Below are positions 12,201 to 24,200 of a stretch of DNA of 64,000 bases, piece after piece. Origin of the DNA: Spirometra erinaceieuropaei (lineage: Eukaryota; Platyhelminthes; Cestoda; Diphyllobothriidea; Diphyllobothriidae); NCBI GenBank assembly GCA_902702965.1, contig CACRXP010001415.1, positions 2,233 through 66,232 on the forward strand. The letters are read 5' to 3'. Every line of letters starts with the position of its first letter. Position 1 is the stretch's first letter. Under the pieces are notes generated by a model. The model had not been told where the DNA came from. It searched no databases and worked only from the letters and a program-made list of their open reading frames with translations. The position numbers were made by a program, and so were the translations under genes.

Positions 12201-15200
12201 GCCTCGGTCTGTGCATAAATTAGAAGGCGTAACGAGTATTCTTTAAGATGTGGCATGATGTTTACAATGCGTGGTAGCACAGCCGATGTGTACTGTACCT
12301 TAAATCTCACCGCAAATGACAGACCTCGCAGGAGAGCAAAAACAATTTTATCTGGGGCGCATTTACAGCACGAACACGCCCGAAAGCAACGAAAGGTTTA
12401 CCCAAAGGGAAGTCACAACGAAAGACAGCAACATTCAACCCTTTTTGGCGACACCAAAATGAAGGCTAGTAGATAGAAAACTCAGGAAAGAAATTTAACA
12501 TAAAAGCAAACTTACGCTCCAGGACGCTTTGCTGAGAGTGATACCGATCTGCCAACCAGCTGAAAGTCAGGATTAAAAGGTGCGAATGAGCACAAAACAT
12601 ATAACAAGGGTATTTCTGACAGAGACAGTGTGCTTGTGGGTGCTAAATGTGACAGTTTATTTATGCGAGAGAAGTAAATACAGAGAAGGGGTATCTGCAC
12701 CTGGCGAAGATCGAAAATCCTGTAATAAACATGGGACTAGAACACATGATTGGCGTTCTTTCGAGCGAAGTAAGAAGTGGATAAAAAAAATTAAGCACCA
12801 GTTGCGGTGGCCTATTAGCCTTCTTTTCCTTACCCGTATCTACCTATTTATGGTAGAGTGTGAACCCCCGGGCTGGTGGAAACCGCCAGGTCCGTAAACA
12901 TTGATTTAAGTTTCTCCTTAACAGACATGTTCAAGCCGAACACGATTGTCGTATCAATCGACAGCATGCGAGCTTTGTTCGACTTCGTTCAGAACATCGG
13001 GACGACACCAATGAAAAATAGATTTGTAGGTATACATGTCATCAATTAAAATACTACTCCTATGGGAACGCGAGGCAGTACGTGTAGGCTTGAAAGATAT
13101 CCCAGTTTAGTTGACTTGAGGGAAATGTAGGTGTTGCATCTTTGAACTACCTATCAGTTACAAGCAACGAAAGTATATGAAAAAGTTGGAAACGGAAACG
13201 TCAAATAGCTATAGGAGAATTGCCGAAAGTGTGCAGATAAACGAATTATTCCATGTTTTAAGAAAACTGGGATGATTAAGTACGTCTATGCATAACTGTA
13301 CTACAGAGAAAGAAGTGCGACGTCAATTATCTGCGGGACGTCAGCATGTGTAGTGAGCCTGTGATAGTAATAAAGTTAATAAAAAACAACTACTACTGAA
13401 ATACATACAGTAATATTGGAACATCAAAAATAATTAGCGCGGAGAGTCAAGACTGTAAAAGAAGACGAAGGCACGATCACTGGGACAGTAGATTTATTTG
13501 CCTGAGCTTTCGAACTCGAACTGGAGTTCATAATCAGAGACTGCTTGAGTGCAGCAACTTGTGAAAATTTATATCGCTGTTCCTTGGGGGAGGGGGAGTG
13601 CGTCCGTGGCTAAGTAGGGAACAGTAAGATAAATTTTCACAAATTGCTGCACTCAAGCAGTCTCTGATGATGAACTCCAGTTCGAGTTCAAGGGCTCAGG
13701 CAAATAAATCTACTGTCCCAGTGATCGTGCCATCGTCTTCCTTTAAACAAGAACCTGGGATGTGCATATTCTCTTCCAGTCAAGACTATAGCAGTCGGGT
13801 GGCATAGGGATGTGTGAGGGTACACTGGTCAAGCTTTTTTCCGAAAAGCCTCGACGGATGCGGACACAACGATATCTGCCGGCAAAGCATTCCAAGCTTC
13901 AAGTAATCTGTTGGAGAACTTCCGTATATCCAGCCTGGTGCCAGTCAGACGTACTTTGAGTGGATGACTTCGCAGGTTCGATGTGATTGCTAACTGAAGG
14001 AAGTCTCCAGGTACAAGGCACAAGTTCTGACCGTGCATGATGCGGAGTATTTGTATCAGGTCGCCTCTTAATTGTTTGCAACTCAAAGGAAAGAGATCCA
14101 GATTATATAACTGTGTTCCCTAGGGAAGTGAGCCCTGTCCATTAACAAGTTTGGTCGCATGTCTTTGGACTTTTTCGAGAATGTTGAGATCTATACGGGT
14201 CTAGGGTTTCCACGCTCGAATAGCGAACTCCAACGGCGGTCGCGCAAACGTCCGAAAAACTACAGCGAAGCAATCTATCGAAGGTAGAGGAAGCCCGCTT
14301 GACAGGGAACAGGTTTGACACCGCTGACTTGGCTACCGTTGGGCACTGCAGCGACGGTCTAGATGTAGTCGTTGTCCATAAACCCAAGTCCTTATGGGCG
14401 CCCACGTCCTCTACTGACTGGTAGGCCATTTACGTGTAAATATCCTGTGGTTCGGAGATCGAGTTCCGCAAAATTGCAGAATTTTGCACTTGGTCACACT
14501 AAACGGCAAAAGCCAGTCCTGCGATCATTTCTTTATCTGGTTCAAGTTTGTTCGCAAACGCTCTTCGTCAAATTCAGTTTGGATGACACCCCAAAGTTTG
14601 ACATCGTCAGCAAACATCGTGGCACCACGACCCAGTTCATGATGCGGTCGCTGACGTATATAATGAATAGGGGTGAATAAAGAACGAAGCCTTGAGGAAC
14701 ACCACTTTCGACTGCTACCGTCGCCGACTGCCCGTCACTGATATGGACAACCTGAGGGTGCCCGATTAAAAGGCTTCGAATCAACCTGGACGGATTACCT
14801 ACAACGCTTGTTCGGCTGAGTTTGCACAGGAGTCCTGGATATGGCGCATCATCGTATGCCTTCTCAGAGTCGATATGGACTGCATGCCCTACATTCACTC
14901 CCCCAACTGCTCGGGTCCAGAGTTCTAAACAGCAGAGCAGGTTTGTCAAGTATGATCTACCTCCGCGGAATCCATGTTGGACGTCACATTGTACATCCTG
15001 CTACTCTAGGAACCGCATTAACTCTCGTTCAATTATTTCTCCCATAATTCTGCAGCAGATTAAAGTGAGGCTGATAATTGGTTGCGGAGAACCTGGTGCA
15101 GTGGGGTGATCCGTGCGGATTTCCAATCGGCGGACAAACAGCCTGCTTCGAATGAGGTCTGGAAAACCATGAACAGCGGTTCAAATGGTTCTCCAGTGAG

Positions 15201-18200
15201 ACCCTTCATCAATCTGGGTGGTGTCATCAGGCTCAAGTGATTCTGACACGTTCGCTGTCACCAGTTCTTTGCGAACAATTGCTTCGGCGAAATAAACAGC
15301 GTCACGATCGTTGGACCTCCCATTAGATCGCAGCCGAGAGGAATAAATTCGCTAACCTAGGTAAATATGGACTTAAAAATGGTGAAGGCTGCTCCGCCGT
15401 TACTCCTAAGCGGAATGGTGTTTTTGTTAGACGTCTCATCACTCTCCACAAACCTCCCGGTCCAAGAGGCAATCAACTACATCTTCGAATGCCTATCGGC
15501 CAATCAGCAGAAAATAGGAATACCGACGTACGCACTCAAGGAACTTTTACTAAGATGCACAGCAAATGTGTAGTTCCTTTTTGAGAACCAACTGTAGGGA
15601 AAAATTGACGGCGTTGCTATGAGATTGCCTCTTGGTGCACTTTTAGTCGATGTGTTTATGGGCAGGCTGGGGAAATTTCAACTAAATGACCAGGCCAGTA
15701 GGCTAACGCGTTAAGGTCTCTACGTTGATGACATCTTCGCAGACACCTACATAACTGTCCTCTTAGACGCTGTAAAGTAGGCACATCCGCTGATAAAGTT
15801 TACAGTTAAGGTGGAAACGGCAGGTGCGGTCCCTTTCCGGACGTTCTTCTAAGCAGAAGAGCTGGCAGTAGCGTCCGAATGAGTGTCTATCTAAAGAAAA
15901 CTTATGCAATCTCGCGCCACTTCAACAGAAATGCAATCTAGTCCGTTGTTTGGCGAAACGGTCTAGAAAAATCTGTTCAGCAGACAGGACCTGCTTCGCG
16001 AGGAAGGGTACCCTGACAGATTTGTTGCAAAGGATATTTCCGAGAGACTGACAAAACGTGTCGCACTGACGACAGAAATGAAAACCGTTTCCCAAGGTCC
16101 CTAATCGAGGGGACTCAGCGAGTGAACTGCAGAGAAGACGCCTTGATCAGGATGTTTCACTAACCTACCCAGCAGCAAGACTTCGGGTATAATTCTCGAC
16201 CAAATCTGTCTTACACGAAGATAGGAATAAGTTGCCAGCGCAGACCACCTCCATGTGCATTGACCCTTTTGCTTGCTCCTGTGGGACAGGTTATATTGAT
16301 GGCACGAATAGGCGCCTGTCTAAAAGACTACGGAAACACCTATCGGCATGGTTGAGAAAAGGTGAAATTTTAAGCATAAACGCATGATCCTTGCATACAT
16401 GCTTGACTTAGGGCAACGTGTGGACAACAACGAAGCCTTCCGTGTGATTTACAATGGTCCCACCGAACTACCCTAGGCGACTGGGTCAGCGTCTGCTAGC
16501 AACAACAAAGGCGACTGCTATCAGGTTACGAAATCCGGCCTTGTGCGAGGAGAAGAACTTGATACAAGCTCAACCCCTACCGTGGCCAAAGGTCAGTTAA
16601 CTGTGTGCACTGCTGTAACATCCCGGCAGACCTGACGGACAGAAACCCCTTTGTTTTAATCGCACTCACTCTTGCGTAGATCGATCGTGAGGAGGACTCA
16701 CTCGTGTCGATCACCGGTGACCATCGATTCGATAAGTCCAACCTCCGACGTTTTTCCGTTTATCTGTTTTTGTTGTACATTGGTTCTTATGTCGTTCACA
16801 GTTTTGTCTTTTTCCAGATTTCTGAACTGCGTTTTGCGTGTATCCTTGTGCATATCGAGTTTCTAATGTTTTCGTTCACGACTATTTTTCTACCGTTCGT
16901 TATTGCTCGTTTTTGCCAACCTGGTTTCAGCGTCAATTCCCTGTTATATCTTGTCTCTCACCGTCAAGAAGCTGTTTGAATCTTCCATCTATCGTCTAAT
17001 ACTCACTACTTACTTGTGCGTCTGCAAGCGAATGCCTGTGTAATGGATACCTTAGGTACGAACACTTAGGAGTCGGAGTCTCTGACCAAGAAGCGGAAGT
17101 TATACTCAGACCCAATCGATCCCCAGTCTGTTCCCTCACCGAGTTCACAGGACATTATACTGCTCCCCCTTCTCCCCTAACCCTCACTGCCTCCCAACTC
17201 ACTGTCTATTGTTGCCTCTCCCCCCCTGTTTGCACAACCCATTTCAGTCGAATTATCTTATCACTCGCATGTTTACTTGTACCCCGTTCCCATATAAATG
17301 CACTGCCCCGAAGATACTACCGAAAGAACACAAAGGCTTGCCAACCGGGCTTCTGAATCCTTCCCTGGGAATTTTCGCGAACAGCGGCGTCCACAATGTG
17401 CTCCACAAAGTGGTTGGCGCAGGGACGGTGGCTTGCGCAGCATCTACCGCAATCCCCCACTCGCCTAGGCCCAGTGTCACGACTAAGTCAGGACGACCAG
17501 AAGTGGGATTGGACGCAGTAGCTGACAATGTTAAACAGAGCGCCTGGGCGCGCCATACAGGCCTGGTCCGTACAAGAACACAAAGGGGGGACGGCTCGAA
17601 TACGAACAAAGAGAGAATATCAAAGAGGCCGTACTAAGGAGTCATTGCAGTCTGAAGTTGCGACCGGAGAAGATCGAGATATCCTGCCAGTTGGCAGACT
17701 TGCAAGCCAAGGCTTTTAGCGCACCGTGGAGGTTTAAAACGCATCAGATTGTCTACAGTGAGGAATATGCGCTGAGAGCCGTGGTAACGCATTCGATCTC
17801 ATCCTCACTTCCCATGCACCAGCTCACTGTTCGAACCAGCTGATGCAGGTGGCTGGCGCGAAGTCAGTCGGTCAATGCACTCCCACCAGCGTTGTGACAC
17901 TTCTTACAGTATGCTCGGATTCTGCGCAGTCCGGTCAACGCGTGTCCCCATCTGGCCCCCGTGTTGGTCTAGCGCATCTTCCGCGTGGCCCGCTGTGAGG
18001 ACACACGATGTCAACATACACGTCTCTTGTCTTGGGCATAGCAGCACTTCATTTATTTATGTCTCCTTGGGAAATCGGCTGCTAAGGGCCACAATGGCCA
18101 TTACCAAAAGCAAATGGTACTATAACAGAGTATAGTAGCGTCGGCTGCGCCTGCTGCGCCGTCATAAAAGGCCCCTAGCGTTCACTTGCAAACCCATACG

Positions 18201-21200
18201 ATTAATGGGAGAGAAGAGTCAAAACTCTACCTGGCATGAAAGAGCGACACAATACTCACCCATCAGCTCCATCACACGTAAAGTCCGCAAGTCCAGATCC
18301 AGACTGACATCAGACTGCTCGCAGGAAAGGTATTTATGTGGAATATCTGCAGAGATAGCCAGAAGGTCACCAAGGTAAAGATCCTGCAGCCAGCGAACAT
18401 TCACGCAGGGAATACCCCAAAGTGAGGCCATTTCGTACTTCTTCCCCTGAGGTCTGTAAGGTGGAGATTAGATAAAGATACGGTATTCCCATTTGGTCTT
18501 TTAATAATTAAACTGTAATGAGCACTAAAGTACAACAGAGTACAAAAGTATGGCAAGATAACTGGAATGGGACAGTTCACTAAGACTGGCTAAAGACTCG
18601 GGCCGCCAAAGAAGGCGGACAACGAAGGAAAGCCGCGATTCTGACAGTACGTCTGAAAGGCTTCCAAACCAACTGAACGGAGAGCCGCATAACGCCAACT
18701 CATTTCGCCGAAAATAGGCGAACTTAATGGCTATCTTCTTGACTAAGGAAAGGCACACGTGTAAACAGTAAGGCCGAATTTTGCACTGTAGGTCCACGAC
18801 TTACCTTTTGAACACTAGGAGTGTGTTCGACTGATCGAGGTAATCTGTGAAGGAGGCACCCAACTGTTTGATAATGAGTTCGATTTTCTGGCGTTCGATA
18901 CCTTCAAAACCCGTGACGGAAATCACCTAGGAGTGCAGACGATAACCTTTTTACATGTGATTGCAGTAGATTATGTGTCATAGGAAGAAAAAAACATTCT
19001 GGGTACTTTGAAACATCGTCCTCTGGAGTGGGCATAAAGGTAAACCGGTGCAGTTCCGTGGTAAAGTAAATGAGAGAGCTGTCGGTCAGAACGTTTGAAA
19101 CAAATGCAATTAGGACCTCGAAATATTTAAGATAAATCCGGACAAGTGTGAGGTCGTTGGTGCCGATGCATGCAACAGGTTCATCTACGTAAAACACTGC
19201 TTAAAGTCCATAAAGTGCTGAACGAAATCCTCAGAACTCCTCTGAGATGAAAGAGAGAAGTTAATTAGGACCGCTGAATATTTAAGGAAAAGTAAGATAA
19301 ATGAGATGATGATAATGAGATAGTGTGTTTCCCAAACTCAAATGTACAAGAGTCTCCTCCATGTTGAGCGTTGCCCAAATCTCATAAAATATTGACTGAA
19401 ATCTTCCAAACTCCTTTTAGATAAAAGGAAAATGTACGAATGTGTGCTAACCCAAAGACTACCATAGTTGCAGTTATTGATGGCAGTCTCGCTACCACAA
19501 ATAGACCAATGAGTGAGGATTGGCTCTCCCCTGGCTCTAGATATTGCTACAAGGTAACTAAATCGCAATGGAGGAAATCAGTCGACCATATGGGGAAAGT
19601 GTGTTAAAACAAAATGGAGGAAACAGAACTATTTCATTCTCTATAAAACAGGCATCAAAACCGTGCCTTGGTATTATCGCGTTTCTTAACCCTCCTCCAT
19701 ATTTAGGTGTGTTATTCTACTTGAAAACATAGTTAAGAAGTTGACATCTATACAAATGCTCAAGACACGAAAAATAGGCAAACCGTAAATCTTAACTACC
19801 TATAGTATTTTAGTAAACCATTTCGATTCGTTTAAACGATTTCGGTGGGGTGGGGTGCTCTACAGTGACCGTGTAAAAACTTTCTTACCTGTGAACGAAT
19901 AAATGAGAAAGTGACCTCGTGGCAAAACGGAGAGGGTAAATGCAGGATTTCATAGGGCGGAATCATCTTCCCCTTTGCCAACACATCGTTCACCCAGTAT
20001 ATGGTGACCACACGTTTCTTGTCACGGAGAGCCTGCGAGTTGAAAAATTAGCCTTATGAATCTGTTCCCAACTGGCAGCTTAAAGAAACATTTGCAAGGT
20101 TTCCTGTTAACAAATTAGAATAGGAAAGAAAACTTTTTCAGTTGGTAAAATAACACAAGATCCGACTCTTAAATAAGGAAAAAAAATGAGAGACGCGGTT
20201 TGTGATCCGCTAGGGTAGCTCTTGTTTGAAGACTAAAGACAAACAAAGTTTTATCGGTGGAGGCAGAGTTAGTAAAGAAATCAAGGGTGACCATGAAATA
20301 TTACAGTAGCTGGCCTATTTCTTGAAATATTAACCCAAATCCTGAGAGGTACTTTCGAGTGGGTGTACTTGGATTGGGATATAATACTGAATGTCATGCA
20401 GCATAATATCAAGATATTTCAATCACGACAGGACGACAGTTTTTGAATGAGCTTATATCCGGCCGTCTTTATTGTAATCGCTTATTAGCCAATTACGTTT
20501 TCTTCGAGCTCTATACTTTAAAAAGGGTTTCTTTCTGTTAAAAAAGGTTCGTCATAAGATTTTTCGAAACAGTGAAATGTCCATTCATTCGGCACCACAT
20601 CTATTTATTAGTTCAGCCAATGAAGTGTTCAACATGGGAGAACTATTTCAAAATTCTATGAGCCCTATATGGTATCTTCACAAAGTCGTAGAGAAATGTA
20701 CAACTACAACTGTCTCTAATGATAGGTTCGATTGTGAATAAGAAACGTCAGGCTAATAAACTTTTTGTTCCAGCGATCGCAACTTCTTCTTCTTCTTCTG
20801 AAATGTACAATTTGCCTTTCACAGAAAGTATACAAAAAGTTGTTTGAGAACCCTAAGCGTAACTAGAACGGCTTCGAAATTATTCGGGAATAGAAAAAGT
20901 CTTTTAAAACCTAAATATACCCCTTTATCCAGTACAGTAGATGACCTAACTCATGAAATGTAGACATCTAAATGTAACTGGGCATTATGGCATATATCTG
21001 GTGTTGTTTTTTTGTTTGTTGAATTGATTTGAGACGCAAAAAGCCGTTTACTAACGAATACTTCATTTTAAATCCGTTTTATGGAAGGAAAACAGGTCAG
21101 ATCTGAGCGAAATCAGACATTTCTCGATATCCAAGTAATTTCTTTCGCTATTGAAATTCGCAGTTTAAAACCTCTTGTTTCCGTGCGTTGTGCTATAAAA

Positions 21201-24200
21201 GAACTTTAACGCAAGCGGGAAGATTTTGAACTAAATCCTTTCTAGAAACCGGGAACTACATTATGCGCTCGAGAAATCACGTAAAGAGAGGTATGAGAAA
21301 TCGTATCGTTTTCAAGTAGTATGGAGCAGACTCGGCTTTAAAAATTCTGCTTTGCAAATGTGTGCCATCTTGTGACATAAAACTCAGTAAAAATTGCTTG
21401 ACAGTAGTCTGTTGAAGTACACCGGGAAGTACTAGGCGTAAACAACTGTATATTGAGTACCCGCGACATGCTGTTACTCTTCTGCGTCACACCGTGCAAT
21501 AAAGATGTCCAGACAGTTTCTACCTGCAGTCGACTACGAACAGATACGGAAAATAGCGGCGGAAGGACTGTCATGTGAGTAGTTAGTAAGTATTTCTAAT
21601 GTTAGTAAAGTCACTCGGTGACTGACTATTAATGATAGGACCGTTTACAGGTAAGCAAGACGACGATTGTATTCGTCGCACTCAAAAATAATCATTATAT
21701 CCCCATTGAGAGCATTCACAGGAAACAGCTGCCGATGTTCTCTATGGATATAAGAAGGAAAAGGATGCAGCAATTGGAACTTCGCCGGCCAAAGACCATG
21801 ATTTAAGTCACTTTTAAGTAGAGGACGTTCTTTTATATGCTACAAAATTATGTAGATGACAGGCCCTCGATCTGGAAGAACATTTACTTCAGTAATGAGG
21901 TCTTATTCTTAGATAAACCTACGAAGTCGACCCAATGTGGTCAAATGTAGAAAAAAATTTCCAAGAGGGCACACTTCGTAGACTGCAGCCTTTAGAAACT
22001 GTCGACGGTTGGTGGTTCGGACGACCATAAAATTGAAAGAACGGCCAGTCTTGCGATCGACAACGGACACCATAAATAGCAAAGCTTTCATTAACACTAT
22101 GAAGAGTGTCTTTGGTTATACGCCATTTGGCGACGCCAAATGTACATCGATTTAAAGAGGTATGAATCTGGCAAAGCTTATAACTATAACCCAACTTTTA
22201 AAAAAACAACTGGGATCTTAATTCTATCAAAATTCTTTTTATACTCATCAAACGAAAATGGCACAAGAAGAATCTTTCAACGCAAGAAAAGCTTAATTTT
22301 ATGTTAAATACTCACACTGAAAAAAAACACTATAGGGAACCTGGCTATGTCTATGTCAGAGAGATTTTATGCTGTTTTAAATGCAAACGGACAGTCAACA
22401 AAGTACTGATTTTCTGTATTTGTTATTATTTTGTATTACTTCTTCTTGTTCAAGCGTCGCCTCTTTATGCACCCCTAGGTAGAGTTATTAAAGCATTTAT
22501 AGTGTACTCCTTTTCAGAAATTCTGGTTTTCAGTCCTCAGGACAAACAGATATGTGTACTTATATTGAGCAAGACAGGCGCCGGACAAACACGCGTCGGC
22601 CAAAAGAGACGAAGTCTAAGGTCGGAGGGTCGCCTGTATACCGGTGTTCAGCGAAGTATTTAGCTCGCAGCAAACATTGTGGACGAAACCTTACATGACA
22701 TTAATCAAGTCAGCTGCCTTTTGTCAATCACCAATCCAGGCAGCTACGGTCACTGATGCGGTAGCCGGCTAGCCAATTTGCGGCGCCCGTTCGAGGTTCC
22801 AGTGGCCAACGCTGACATACGTGACGAGGATGCAATCGCTGGGACAAGAGCATTATTCGCCCGACGTTTCGGATTCCTGCTCGAACCCATCATCAGAGAC
22901 AATAACAGACATAAGTGTCATCATTCGTGATCTCCTTCTATGAAAGGAATTTGCAAAGAATTGGTGAAAATCTGGACTTTTCGCGACGGTTTTTTGCGGG
23001 ACGAAAACTGAATGATTCAATGATATCAATGAAAACTGAATGGTCCGTTTTCCGATGGTTTAAGCCGAAGCTGCACACCTAACGTTCCCGCAGATAAACC
23101 GAACAGAAGCAAACTAAGTTGCTTATTGTAAGGCTCACCGAAAGGGACCCGCCGTATATTTGACTTTTAAGGGGGAAGGGACACCCATTGCCCGATCTGG
23201 CAGTAAAAAAATATACCACTAGGTTTTACACCAGTGCTGCCTAGGAAACCAGAGCAGAATGGTGGTGGAGTCGGGGGAATCAGTGGTGAGCTCAAACAGT
23301 GGTCAAAAACCTGTTCGAGAGAAAAGTGATGGTGAATCACAGAGTCAGTAAGCCATCCGACGGACCCGTCCAGTCAACATCGGCGCAATGACCGTCCACG
23401 TATAAGCTATTATCCCCCAGGTTGCGGCTATATAGCGCGGACGAGCAAGCACAGACGTGAAAACAAACTGCCCAAATTCGGAGAAGTCCACTTGTCACTT
23501 CGATGACATATACGACATGATGTTCGAGTAGATATTGCAGACGCGATGTCCACTTCTGGCTTGTTTACCGTTGTTATTAAATAATGCCCCAATCCCGGGC
23601 CCGAGAGACCGCCGGCCTGTATGCAAGGGCACCCAAGTGATGGGTTTACATTTCAGGGTTTCCGAGTTGAAGTTGGGTTATGGATATCTGACGATGGTAA
23701 ATACACCTAAAATGATCATCCCAGCCCCCTCAGTATCTGTTGGTAGGACTTTTTGATTATTCATGCATGTTATTATGGGATTGTCTATAGGGGCGGGCCC
23801 TAAGAATTGTGCGCGTTCGCTTTGCCATAATTCAGCAAACCATGGCCTTCGCATCCTGGTGTGCGCTGGCAGTCCTCTGGCACCTGGTTGCCTGCCGGTA
23901 GATGTGCTTGCGCGCCCGCTGGGTATACAGGACGCGTGCATGGTTGCCCGGTCCTCCTCTTTCTAACCCGTTTTTTCCTGTTGTCGGTTAAAACCCCGGT
24001 CAAGTGTTTGTTGTGGACCAGGTGCGGTGGTGGTACGAACCTAAGTGCGAGACCGGCCGTGCCAGCCACCTGTGCCCTCTCCCGGCCCCGATCTTTTTGA
24101 CTCTGTCTGGACACCGGGTCCAGATGGGGAGGAGAGAGTGCGGTAGATGCTGCGCAGGTCCACTCTCACTATAAACTAATTCACACGCAAGTCAACGTGC

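Noticed and set aside
16672..16979. Membrane-like plus ORF downstream of the PLE RT
   Set aside because: The hydrophobic run (Phe/Leu/Ile-rich) arises from T-rich DNA just after the PLE relic and has no start or splice context of its own.
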